Positions 36,925 through 45,090 of a stretch of DNA of 64,000 nt are shown here, one piece after another (position 1 is the stretch's first letter; each line of letters starts with the position of its first letter). Below the pieces are notes generated by a model that saw only the letters and a list, made by a program, of their open reading frames with translations, did no database searches and was not told the DNA's origin. Source of the stretch: Nostoc foliaceum FACHB-393 (GTDB taxonomy: Bacteria > Cyanobacteriota > Cyanobacteriia > Cyanobacteriales > Nostocaceae); assembly GCF_014698505.1 (NCBI RefSeq), contig NZ_JACJTD010000016.1, forward strand, positions 1 through 64,000, written 5' to 3'. A program made the translations under genes and the position numbers.

Positions 36925-39216
36925 ATGTCCATGACCACGATCGCCCCTGAACAGGTTAACAGCATCGTTTGGAATCAGCATAACGATCCCTTTGAAATAT
37001 TAGGTTCTCATCCCATAGAACAAGATGGCAAAACTGTCTGGGCTGTGCGGGCCTATCTACCAAATGCAAGTGCAGTATGGGTGGTTCTTCCTGAACAACG
37101 CAAGGAATACCCAATGCAAACAGTGCATCATCCCCACTTTTTTGAATGCACGATTGAAACCGCAGAACTGGCAAACTACCAGTTACGGATTAAAGAAGGG
37201 GAACATGAGCGAGTCACCTATGACCCTTACGCTTTCCGTTCTCCTAACTTGACAGACTTTGATTTGCATTTGTTTAGTGAAGGCAACCATCACCGGATAT
37301 ATGAAAAACTGGGAGCGCACCCCACGGAAATAGGCGGCGTTAAAGGCGTTTATTTTGCAGTTTGGGCACCTAACGCTCGCAACGTTTCATTGTTGGGAGA
37401 CTTCAACCTCTGGGATGGACGGAAACACCAAATGCGTAAAGGCCCCACCGGGGTTTGGGAATTGTTTATTCCTGAAATCGGTGTGGGAGAGCATTACAAA
37501 TATGAAATCAAAAATTTTGAAGGGCACATTTACGAAAAATCTGATCCCTATGGTTTTCAGCAGGAACCCCGCCCAAAAACCGCATCCATTGTCACTGATT
37601 TAAATTCTTACAGTTGGAGTGACAAAGACTGGATGGAGAAGCGGCGTCACACTGACCCCCTCACCCAGCCTGTCTCAGTCTATGAAGTGCATTTAGGCTC
37701 TTGGTTACACGCTTCAAGTGCGGAACCAGCGAAACTGCCCAATGGTGAAACTGAACCGGTAGTTGTCGTTTCTGAACTAAAGCCCGGCGCACGCTTCCTT
37801 ACCTACCGGGAATTAGCAGACCGACTCATTCCTTATGTCAAAGAATTGGGATACACCCATCTAGAATTGCTACCCATTGCAGAGCATCCCTTTGATGGTT
37901 CTTGGGGTTATCAAGTAACCGGGTACTATGCCCCCACCTCCCGTTTTGGCAGCCCCGAAGATTTCATGTATTTTGTTGATAAATGTCACCAAAATGATAT
38001 AGGGGTAATTGTAGATTGGGTTCCCGGTCACTTCCCCAAAGATGGACATGGTTTAGCTTTCTTTGATGGTAGCCACCTCTACGAACACGCTGACCCCCGC
38101 AAGGGCGAACACAAAGAATGGGGTACTTTGGTGTTCAACTACGGTCGCCATGAAGTTAGTAATTTTCTCGCAGCAAATGCCCTCTTCTGGTTTGACAAGT
38201 ACCACATTGATGGAATTCGTGTTGATGCTGTTGCCTCAATGCTCTATAACGACTATTGCCGCAAACCAGGAGAATGGTTGCCCAACCAGTACGGCGGCAG
38301 AGAAAATCTAGAAGCAGCAGATTTTCTGCGTCAGGTAAATCACATTATCTTTAGTTATTTCCCTGGTATTCTCTCAATTGCTGAAGAATCTACTTCCTGG
38401 CCAATGGTATCTTGGCCCACCTACACAGGGGGACTGGGCTTTAATTTGAAGTGGAATATGGGCTGGATGCACGATATGCTGGATTACTTCAGCATGGACC
38501 CTTGGTTCCGCCAGTTCCACCAAAACAACATCACCTTTAGTATGTGGTACAACCACAGCGAGAACTTTATGCTGGCTCTGTCCCACGATGAAGTCGTGCA
38601 TGGCAAGAGCAATATCATCGGCAAAATGCCGGGGGATACATGGCAAAAGTTAGCTAATATCCGTTGTTTATTTAGCTATATGTTTGCTCACCCAGGCAAA
38701 AAAACCATGTTTATGAGCATGGAATTTGGGCAGTGGAGTGAGTGGAATGCTTGGGCAGATTTGGAGTGGCATTTATTGCAGCATGAAGCCCACCAACAGT
38801 TAAAAACGTTTTTCCAGGAATTGAACCATCTCTACCGTTCTGAACCAGTTTTGTACACCCAGGATTTTGCTGAACCTGGGTTTGAGTGGATTGACTGTAG
38901 CGATAATCGCCATAGTGTAGTTTCCTTCATCCGTCGTGACAAGGATTCTGATGATTTTGCGATCGTCGTTTGCAATTTTACACCACAACCCCATTCTCAC
39001 TACCGCATAGGTGTACCGCAAAAGGGATTTTACACCGAGTTGTTCAATAGTGATGCGCGTCAGTATGGCGGCAGTAATATGGGCAATTTAGGCGGTAAGT
39101 GGACGGATGATTGGTCTTTGCACAGTCGTCCCTATTCGCTGGATTTGTGTTTGCCACCTTTGGGAGTATTAATTCTCAAGTTGGATAAGAAGAAGACTGC
39201 TGAGGCATTGGAATAA
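36925..39216 (+). CDS. glgB: 1,4-alpha-glucan branching enzyme
   Basis: A 763-residue GH13 enzyme that introduces alpha-1,6 branches into glycogen. An N-terminal domain (DPFEILGSHPIEQDGKTVW) and a CBM48 domain (VYFAVWAPNARNVSLLGDFN) precede the catalytic barrel. Catalytic residues are the nucleophile Asp in GIRVDAVASML, the acid Glu in SIAEESTSWP and the Asp in LSHDEVVHGK. The C-terminal beta domain ends PPLGVLILKL. It is complete, with a GC-rich hairpin after the stop. Confidence 0.97.
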   Translation: MSMTTIAPEQVNSIVWNQHNDPFEILGSHPIEQDGKTVWAVRAYLPNASAVWVVLPEQRKEYPMQTVHHPHFFECTIETAELANYQLRIKEGEHERVTYDPYAFRSPNLTDFDLHLFSEGNHHRIYEKLGAHPTEIGGVKGVYFAVWAPNARNVSLLGDFNLWDGRKHQMRKGPTGVWELFIPEIGVGEHYKYEIKNFEGHIYEKSDPYGFQQEPRPKTASIVTDLNSYSWSDKDWMEKRRHTDPLTQPVSVYEVHLGSWLHASSAEPAKLPNGETEPVVVVSELKPGARFLTYRELADRLIPYVKELGYTHLELLPIAEHPFDGSWGYQVTGYYAPTSRFGSPEDFMYFVDKCHQNDIGVIVDWVPGHFPKDGHGLAFFDGSHLYEHADPRKGEHKEWGTLVFNYGRHEVSNFLAANALFWFDKYHIDGIRVDAVASMLYNDYCRKPGEWLPNQYGGRENLEAADFLRQVNHIIFSYFPGILSIAEESTSWPMVSWPTYTGGLGFNLKWNMGWMHDMLDYFSMDPWFRQFHQNNITFSMWYNHSENFMLALSHDEVVHGKSNIIGKMPGDTWQKLANIRCLFSYMFAHPGKKTMFMSMEFGQWSEWNAWADLEWHLLQHEAHQQLKTFFQELNHLYRSEPVLYTQDFAEPGFEWIDCSDNRHSVVSFIRRDKDSDDFAIVVCNFTPQPHSHYRIGVPQKGFYTELFNSDARQYGGSNMGNLGGKWTDDWSLHSRPYSLDLCLPPLGVLILKLDKKKTAEALE

Positions 39217-39223
39217 CGATGAA

Positions 39224-39243
39224 GGGTGGGCGATGCCCCACCC
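39224..39243 (+). terminator. GC-rich hairpin after glgB
   Basis: GGGTGGGC and GCCCCACCC form an 8-bp stem around GAT, 8 bases after the glgB stop. Similar GGGTGGGC hairpins are dispersed in cyanobacterial genomes and often follow genes. Confidence 0.7.
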
Positions 39244-39295
39244 TACATAAAATAAATTTCACCTATTCACAACTACTCATCTCAGCTCTCTGTAG

Positions 39296-39508
39296 ACATC
39301 TCTAGAAATTAAAGATGCGGTTATTTCTGTTGCTATTAACCCCGATGGAGAGACTTTAGTGAGTGGGAGTGCTGATAAAACTATCAAAATTTGGAATTTG
39401 CAAACAGGTAAGTTGCAAAATACTCTCAGCGGGCATACTAAATCGGTTTGGCGAGTAGCTTTGAGTCAGGATGGCAAGACTACATCAAAGAGTATTTTTA
39501 TTAGTTGA
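39296..39508 (+). pseudogene. WD40 repeat protein fragment
   Basis: A frame without a start codon reads AVISVAINPDGETLVSGSAD, KTIKIWNLQTGKLQNTLSGH and TKSVWRVALSQDGK, then diverges and stops at 39508. This is one complete WD40 blade and the start of another, from a larger beta-propeller protein of the kind abundant in Nostoc. Both ends are missing. The rest of 39509-39802 shows no gene. Confidence 0.85.
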
Positions 39509-39802
39509 AATCAAAACCCCCCAAACCAAATAGATAATTTGGCTCAGGGGATTTTGCTATGTGGTGTTCCGAGGAGTTATTCGGATCTATCACCTTAAAA
39601 AATAGTTGTGGAAATATCAGGTAGGAATCGGGTAAAAATCGGGTATATAATCAAAAGCCAGAAATTAAAGCTGCTTCAGGCGATAGCTTAGTCCGTGAAC
39701 TGTCTCAATAAAATCATTAGCAGCTTGTAACAGAGGTGATAATATTGGCACTATTGTAACTAATCAAGTTTTTCAATTCCCATTCAACTATCTAAATATT
39801 AG

Positions 39803-41032
39803 CTACAAATTTGCTTTCGAGACTTTTTCAATTTGCCCAGTAAAGTATGCTTCCTGATGTTTGAGTTGTTGCGCTATTTCTAATCCTTTTTGAAAAGCTG
39901 TTAGTGCTTGAGAAAATTCTTTGCGTTCTAGATACAATTGCCCAATTTGATCATAAGCTTGCATCAGCCCGTAAAAGTTCGCAGCTTGTGCCTCTGTCTG
40001 CACAAGAATTTGGCTAGCCTGCAAAGCCTCGTCCGTTTGTCCTTGAGAACGGTACAGCGCAATTAACTTTTGCAAAGCTTCACCAGCCCGAACGTACTCC
40101 TGTAATTGCCAAGCTGTGATATAAGCTTGTTGATAATTGTTAAAAGCTTCTAGCAGTAAGTTAGGGTTTTCCATTGCTAGAGATTCGTAATTTGAAGCGA
40201 TCGCTAGCTTTAATTCTGGTATTTCAGTAAGATTATTTTCATTGATGTAAATTTCTGCTAATTTATTAAGTACATTCAATGACTGCTGCGGTTTTTTTGT
40301 CTGCTCGTAAATGTAAGCCAGCCGTTTCAGATATGTTACCTCGTTTACACGTTCGCCTTGAGAAGTAGCTAAACCCAATAATTCCTCGTAGATTGGGGCG
40401 GCTTTGGGATAATCAAACCAACTCAAATGTAGTTCCCCAATTGTCTTGAGGTTTTCTACTACTGCGGTTGTATTTTTTTGCTCTCGCACCACTAACAAAA
40501 CTTGGTCATAAGCTTCAACAGCTAGTTTAGGCGATCGCACATTTTGGTAAGCCTCACCTAGCGATCGCCACAATTCTAGATCAATTTGGGCAGTTTTTTT
40601 CTGAGATTGTGCCTGCTTTTGAATTGCTTGCAATCGCTGCGTAATATATTGTACTTCTTGCCCATCATTTTGCAGCCAAGCGATCGCCCCGACTCGTGAT
40701 AGTGCTTGCACCTCTGCTAATGAACCTAAAAAGCGCCGCAAGCGAAGTTCCCGGTTCCAAATTTCAAACGCCGCCACCTGATCTCCTGCTTGCAGTTTCG
40801 CTGCTGCTTCTTGATTTAAGGCATCGAGCGCTGGTTCTAACTTTTGCTGTTCTTGGAGAGTTAACGGCTGTTTATCCTTGGGCAAACGTGGTAGCAGTGG
40901 ATCGGGTGTGGTAATTTCTAGGGGACTAGGTGGAAATCTATCCGGTGGTGTGGGCTTTTTAGTCTGTGCCAGCGTCAAGGAACTGCTAAAGAGTATAGCA
41001 GCAGTCACAATCCCAATTAAGCGCCTGAGCAT
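39803..41032 (-). CDS. Secreted tetratricopeptide repeat protein
   Basis: A 409-residue protein with a signal peptide (LRRLIGIVTAAILFSSSLTL, cleaved near AQT). A Pro-rich linker is followed by many TPR helices, for example LAVEAYDQVLLVVREQKNTT and FSQALTAFQKGLEIAQQLKH. It likely mediates protein-protein contacts in the periplasm or on the membrane surface. No enzymatic domain is visible. It is monocistronic. Confidence 0.88.
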   Translation of the reverse strand: MLRRLIGIVTAAILFSSSLTLAQTKKPTPPDRFPPSPLEITTPDPLLPRLPKDKQPLTLQEQQKLEPALDALNQEAAAKLQAGDQVAAFEIWNRELRLRRFLGSLAEVQALSRVGAIAWLQNDGQEVQYITQRLQAIQKQAQSQKKTAQIDLELWRSLGEAYQNVRSPKLAVEAYDQVLLVVREQKNTTAVVENLKTIGELHLSWFDYPKAAPIYEELLGLATSQGERVNEVTYLKRLAYIYEQTKKPQQSLNVLNKLAEIYINENNLTEIPELKLAIASNYESLAMENPNLLLEAFNNYQQAYITAWQLQEYVRAGEALQKLIALYRSQGQTDEALQASQILVQTEAQAANFYGLMQAYDQIGQLYLERKEFSQALTAFQKGLEIAQQLKHQEAYFTGQIEKVSKANL

Positions 41033-41098
41033 GGTTACTTTACCTTGCCTTGAGTTAGTTACATGAGTTAATTATCCCCATGTCCTATTATTTTTACC

Positions 41099-41203
41099 TT
41101 ATTTCAGCAATTCCGAAGCATCACAGTCGTTGAGTGCAACGATCGCATCAGCATATTCTTTTGGATATGTGCGCTCACTCTTAAATGACAGAACTGGAAC
41201 AAG
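41099..41203 (-). pseudogene. C-terminal remnant of an unidentified gene
   Basis: The minus strand reads LVPVLSFKSERTYPKEYADA followed by IVALNDCDASELLK and a stop at 41099, with stop codons shortly upstream and no start. The protein-like composition suggests the tail of a lost gene at the edge of the decayed zone. The family is not recognised. Confidence 0.45.
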
Positions 41204-41274
41204 CTTGCATCAAATTTGGTTTGACACACGGACAGATTGACTGGCTCAGTTTCAGCACGACTCCATACATGAAT

Positions 41275-41340
41275 CTATCCCACTAATAAAATTTTGTTAA
41301 TCCAGATATGGATTGTGGCAAGGGAGAGAAAAGCATTGAA
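41275..41340 (-). mobile_element. IS5-family transposase C-terminal fragment
   Basis: The minus strand encodes FNAFLSLATIHIWINKILLV before a stop at 41275. This repeats, with a few changes, the end of the transposase immediately to its right. It is the tail of a second, related IS copy left after rearrangement. Confidence 0.75.
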
Positions 41341-41341
41341 C

Positions 41342-41782
41342 CTATCCCACTAATAATATTTTGTTAATCCAGATGTGGATGGTAGCGAGGTCAATAAATG
41401 CATCAAAATAAACTTTTCGACGTTCCCATCTGACCACAAGACGACGGTATTTGCGTTGATACCAAGCGAAACACCGCTCTTGTTGAAATCTAGGAACAGA
41501 AATTTTGATGGGTCTTCCTCTGTTTTTCTTGGTTTTCCAAACTCGTTTTGGCCATTGAGGGCGAATACCTCTTTTGCGTAGAGCAGCACGTTTTTCTTTG
41601 GAGTCATAACCTTTATCAGCAGCCAGTACTTTGATTCGCTTACGTGGTCTACCAGGTTTTAATGTTTTAAGTTTGACTTTATCGAGTAAGGGTATTACTT
41701 GTTCTCGCTCGTTACCGTTGGCGGGAGTGGTGGAGTTAGCTAGCGGCATTCCATTGCCTTCAGTCAGGGTGTGAATGAGCAT
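41342..41782 (-). pseudogene. IS5-family transposase, 5' truncated
   Basis: The frame encodes about 146 residues from LTEGNGMPLANSTTPANGNE through RIKVLAADKGYDSKEKRAAL (second catalytic Asp) to RCFAWYQRKYRRLVVRWERR (catalytic Glu region changed to Q-E-R-C-F) and YFDAFIDLATIHIW. The N-terminal domain with the first catalytic Asp is missing and is replaced by an acetyltransferase fragment on the other strand. It is therefore a non-autonomous remnant. Confidence 0.85.
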
Positions 41783-42109
41783 CTAATGCAATACGTTCTA
41801 GATTACGCACGGCATCAGAAGTTTGCAGGTGTCAGGTTAGTACAAGCTGCCTATAATAGTAGTTCATTATTTTTATATACCAAGCTCGGATTTCACGTGC
41901 GAGAACCACTTGTTGTTTTAAAAGGTACAGCGCTTCAACTTAAAGTTTTAGGATATGTGGTTCGTGCAGCAACAAAGCCAGATATTGATATCTGCAACAA
42001 ACTGTGTTTTCAAATTCATGGTCATGTTTGTCATCTTGAATTACTTGATGCGATTGAGCAACAAACGCTTACAGTAGTTGAACATAACGGTCATACCAAT
42101 TCTCTATGA
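41771..42109 (+). pseudogene. GNAT acetyltransferase remnant (two-domain type)
   Basis: The frame begins inside a GNAT domain (LMQYVLDYARHQKFAGVRLV, then QAAYNSSSLFLYTKLGFHVR), continues into a second domain (LGYVVRAATKPDIDICNKLC) and breaks off at HTNSL. The first half is cut away at the IS junction near 41780 and the last part is lost. Inactive by structure. Confidence 0.8.
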
Positions 42110-42471
42110 AGATGCACAGAATCAAACACTTGAAACTCCATGCCGGACAAGGAAATTATTCTATGCAGCCTCACATAAATTTGGTATTATACAAAAATTC
42201 GTGGTCTTGTGGTTCATTGTGTTTTTAAAGAGAATGTCTAAGCCATGACTGGAGATTAGCTGTATATCTAACTACGTTAGAAAGAAGGCGCGTCCATGTC
42301 GATTTATTTTCATCGTTAGACTGTAAACCCTATAACCCACAGCGTACACCCAATCTAAGCCCTAGCGATAGCCGTTTCTACGTCAATTGAAACAAGTTTA
42401 TTTAATTTTGAGAGATTAATCTCTGAATTAATGAGATATTAAGTTGAAAACGGTTCTTCTGATAGAAACTT
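42110..42471. other. Intergenic region; right part duplicated at 51454-51635
   Basis: No gene is seen. From 42299 to the EF-hand ATG the sequence is nearly 90 percent identical by eye to 51454-51635, so it probably contains the EF-hand promoter and leader. Confidence 0.6.
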
Positions 42472-42705
42472 ATGGCAACCGAGCAAGAGCTTCAATCTCT
42501 TTTTGATAAATTAGATACCGATCAAGACGGCAAAATCTCCATTAATGATCTTTTTTTAAGTCCTGGCTTAAGTACAATCATTTCATCAGAAACAAATATC
42601 AGTACTCCCCAGGAATTACTAGTAAATTATGATTCAGACTCTGATGGTAGTATTACCTTTGAAGAGTTCAAGTCAGCAGTTGAGAAAGCAAATAATTTAA
42701 CCTAG
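42472..42705 (+). CDS. Two-EF-hand calcium-binding protein (CSE-like calcium sensor)
   Basis: A 77-residue protein with two canonical EF-hand loops, DTDQDGKISINDL near residue 15 and DSDSDGSITFEEF near residue 54. In each loop the Asp residues and the last acidic position are right for calcium binding. It matches in length and layout the small calcium sensor EF-hand protein (CSE) described in heterocyst-forming cyanobacteria, where calcium is linked to differentiation. A truncated second copy of its 5' end lies at 51454-51635. Confidence 0.88.
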   Translation: MATEQELQSLFDKLDTDQDGKISINDLFLSPGLSTIISSETNISTPQELLVNYDSDSDGSITFEEFKSAVEKANNLT

Positions 42706-42805
42706 CAGTCAAAAAACCCAATACCAAATATCAATACCCAAAATCCCTCTAAGCGCCCACGCTCTGAGGGATTTGCAATTTTGATGGTCATTGGTGACTT
42801 GCTAA

Positions 42806-43093
42806 CCCAAAAGAAAAGTCTCCCAAGTTGACGAGCTTGGTTACTGGCTTGCCTCCTCTTATTGGGGACAGGGAATGATGACACAAACTGTTCAGGTTTT
42901 CCTCCACTATGCTTTCATAGAACTCGGTTTACTTCGTCTTTGGACAAGAGTATTTGAGTTTAATTGGGGATCGCGTCGAGTTCTAGAGAAGAATGGCTTT
43001 AAGCTAGAAGGCATTCAACGTCAACACTTATACCGTGACGGCAAGTTGATTGATGATTATTTATATGGATTACTGAAAACAGATTTAAGCTGA
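42806..43093 (+). pseudogene. RimJ/RimL-type acetyltransferase, C-terminal fragment
   Basis: After a TAA the frame reads DELGYWLASSYWGQGMMTQT, then LGLLRLWTRVFEFNWGSRRV and LEKNGFKLEGIQRQHLYRDG, a typical GNAT C-terminal half. The N-terminal half is missing, and the only ATGs are internal to the acetyl-CoA loop. A short product from the ATG at 42875 would not fold as a full GNAT. Confidence 0.8.
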
Positions 43094-43123
43094 TCAGCAT
43101 AAGTGGCAATTGAAATCGACTTA

Positions 43124-43411
43124 TTAGCAATAAATTGTTATATCTTCATTACACTCATCAGCTAGATATAAGAGGCACTTGAAGCGAAGGCTAACTATTT
43201 GTTCGTAGAAAGGATTCAGCTTGCACATTGGTGGAATGAGAAGGATGGTGCGATTGAAAAATTTGATTTTCCGTTCAAAAGGACAATGAGCGGGAATCAT
43301 TTTGCACAGAAATTTTGCCAGCTTAGGATTATCAATTTCGATAGATTCAAGCCATTGGCGTACTGGGTGCAGTAAATCAAATTTATGATTGAGAAAAGTT
43401 AATTTTTTCAC
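43124..43411 (-). CDS. Mo-dependent nitrogenase C-terminal domain protein
   Basis: A 95-residue single-domain protein. LLHPVRQWLESIEIDNPKLA, KFLCKMIPAHCPFERKIKFF and IPPMCKLNPFYEQIVSLRFK with LADECNED match the Mo-nitro_C (PF06967) family found in nitrogen-fixing cyanobacteria. Several Cys and His residues could bind metal. The function is unknown; the name comes from a fusion partner, not shown activity. It follows the 159-residue gene on the same strand with a 13-base gap and is probably co-transcribed. Confidence 0.88.
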   Translation of the reverse strand: MKKLTFLNHKFDLLHPVRQWLESIEIDNPKLAKFLCKMIPAHCPFERKIKFFNRTILLIPPMCKLNPFYEQIVSLRFKCLLYLADECNEDITIYC

Positions 43412-43424
43412 TTATCAAACATCC

Positions 43425-43904
43425 TTAATAATCGATTTTAGGACTGGTTAAAGTTGAGTTTTGCTTGTCTTTAAAAAAATGTGATTCAACAACTTGCAAA
43501 ATTTCTTCAAGTAAAAGATAATCTGTTGTTGAAGTACCTGCCACCAAGGTATCCATAGCATTTCTATTGAGGATGATTCTGCTGTTGGCAGTAATGCTAA
43601 AGTCTCGACCAAGAATCAAGCCTTGATGGATTAATTTTGTAACTGCAAATTTAGTGAGTTCTTCTATAACATCTAAATGTTGTATATCGTGAAGATTACG
43701 TAAAGTCCAACGACAAGTATCAGCATCTGTTTCAGATAATTGCAATACTGCTGCCATCAAGATATCACTGGTATATTCAAAACCAACCAGAGCAGTTAGT
43801 AATTCCTCTACAGATTTCAGGATTGCTTTGTTCTGGAGCTTTAGGGTGTCAACCATTAGCTCAATTTGGAATTTGAAGGTTTCTAGATAATTGATATCTG
43901 GCAC
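43425..43904 (-). CDS. Hypothetical protein upstream of the nitrogenase-C domain gene
   Basis: A 159-residue alpha-helical cytoplasmic protein without known motifs. Segments include FKFQIELMVDTLKLQNKAIL and LQLSETDADTCRWTLRNLHD, with a C-terminal helix ending VESHFFKDKQ. AAAGGAG-type bases (AAAGGAGTGC) lie upstream of the ATG at 43904, so it is likely translated. A perfect 22-bp palindrome lies 74 bases upstream. I do not recognise the family. Confidence 0.78.
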   Translation of the reverse strand: MPDINYLETFKFQIELMVDTLKLQNKAILKSVEELLTALVGFEYTSDILMAAVLQLSETDADTCRWTLRNLHDIQHLDVIEELTKFAVTKLIHQGLILGRDFSITANSRIILNRNAMDTLVAGTSTTDYLLLEEILQVVESHFFKDKQNSTLTSPKIDY

Positions 43905-43977
43905 AATTTTGCACTCCTTTAGCTATAAAAAATTCCCTCTAAGCTCTATCTTGAAACTTGCTCCAGGCAGAAATAAT

Positions 43978-43999
43978 CGCAATGATTGCAATCATTGCG
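43978..43999. promoter_or_regulatory. Perfect 22-bp palindrome, candidate operator
   Basis: The sequence has 11-bp half sites CGCAATGATTG / CAATCATTGCG with no spacer and is exactly self-complementary. It lies 74 bases upstream of the gene starting at 43904. Its form suits a dimeric regulator binding site rather than a terminator, as no T-run follows. Function inferred. Confidence 0.6.
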
Positions 44000-44263
44000 G
44001 TAAACTCTATTCTGGAGAAAATCCTTTAATTTTTGCTTGGTTCAGAAATATAGCAATAACTACTACTGAGCTAATAAACTTCAGTTCAAGCCATCTCTTA
44101 TAGGTTCTATATTGAAGTTAAAACCTAAAAATGGAGAAACTGTGAAGAATGAGGAGACTTTTTCAAAAAATGTATATGGCAGCGATCGCAAACTTTGTTT
44201 CAGGTGTTGGAGCGGGAGTTGCAGGCGATCTTGGTTTAGTCCGCATTTCTCACAAGTTTGAAA

Positions 44264-44345
44264 TGCAGAGGGGCAGAGGGGCAGAGGGGAAAGAACAAGG
44301 CACATTGAACTCTCCTCTGCTCCCCTGCTCCCTTGCTCCCCTGCC
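44264..44345. repeat. G-rich/C-rich repeat of the GGGGCAGAG type
   Basis: AGAGGGGCAGAGGGGCAGAG is followed by CTCCCCTGCTCCCTTGCTCC; the arms can pair. It belongs to the same class as the copies near 12.5 and 32.3 kb but is more degenerate. The interval 43905-44403 otherwise holds only the palindrome and no gene. Confidence 0.6.
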
Positions 44346-44403
44346 GACCTCCACAGAACTCCTAAATTTAAACCAATAGAAATCTTTAATCAGACAAGTC
44401 CTA

Positions 44404-44502
44404 CTAATTGACTACAGTAGCCCACCAAGAAGCTAGGTTAATCAAGCAGACTCCTATAACAACACTGGAGATGAGGGGAATCCACTGTAGACGTGTAATC
44501 AT
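44404..44502 (-). CDS. 32-residue single-pass membrane peptide
   Basis: From ATG 44502 the minus strand encodes MITRLQWIPLISSVVIGVCL plus INLASWWATVVN and stops at 44404. Nearly the whole peptide is one membrane helix with a basic N-terminus and Trp residues at both ends. AAAGGAG lies 10 bases upstream of the ATG, which supports translation. It resembles in size the small photosystem or regulator peptides of cyanobacteria, but I cannot match it to one. It is too small for most gene finders. Confidence 0.6.
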   Translation of the reverse strand: MITRLQWIPLISSVVIGVCLINLASWWATVVN

Positions 44503-44584
44503 GATGTTGCAACTCCTTTGAGTGTGGCGATCGCTAGTAAAAAGAACAGCGCCAGAATTAGCTGTTGTATTGTCACAAAAGAAT

Positions 44585-44642
44585 GCGACAGATGGATTGG
44601 AGCACAACAGTGTTGTGCCCTTACGAATAATTGATGTGTCGC
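44585..44642. repeat. Nested inverted repeat downstream of the CheY-like gene
   Basis: The outer arms GCGACA/TGTCGC enclose GCACAACAGTGTTGTGC, a strong inner hairpin. It lies in the 3' region of the minus-strand signalling genes and upstream of the small peptide gene. It may be an RNA structure or processed terminator. Confidence 0.5.
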
Positions 44643-44709
44643 AAACTTTATTTGAATTGGTATTAGTTTTAAGATTAAAGCTGAAAACTGGAGAAATTGT
44701 GAAGAGCGA

Positions 44710-45090
44710 TTAGTCGCTCCAGCCCAAGGCATCTGCTACCAGGTCAGGTAAAGTCATAGGATCGAAGGGTTTGACAATCATTGCTGTTAAACCTAATTCA
44801 GCAAATCGGTGCCGATCGGCAGCCTGCACTTTTGCTGTCAGCAAAATTACTGGAATATGCTGAGTGACGGGATTAGCCTGTAGCTTTTGAAAAGTAGCGA
44901 TCCCGTCTAGATCGGGCATCATGATGTCTAGGAGAATGGCATCTAGCTGTTCAGATGCGGCTTTAGCTAACGCCTCATCTCCTGAGGCAGCAGTTAATAC
45001 TTCCCAACCGCCTACCGCTTCGAGAGTAAGTTGGGCAACTTCCCGGATATCTTCTTCATCATCAACGATCAAAATCCGTCTGGCTGTCAT
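44710..45090 (-). CDS. CheY-like single-domain response regulator
   Basis: A 126-residue receiver. ILIVDDEEDIREVAQLTLEA holds the acidic pocket, the phosphoacceptor Asp is in AILLDIMMPDLDG, and the conserved Thr and Lys are in VILLTAK and IVKPFDP. No output domain, so it acts by protein contact. Its start overlaps the end of the hybrid kinase gene by 29 bases, which implies coupled translation and a dedicated partnership. Confidence 0.93.
   Translation of the reverse strand: MTARRILIVDDEEDIREVAQLTLEAVGGWEVLTAASGDEALAKAASEQLDAILLDIMMPDLDGIATFQKLQANPVTQHIPVILLTAKVQAADRHRFAELGLTAMIVKPFDPMTLPDLVADALGWSD

Noticed and set aside
44149..44379. 76-codon plus-strand frame
   Set aside because: Its second half is translated from the G-rich/C-rich repeat, and the first half matches nothing known.
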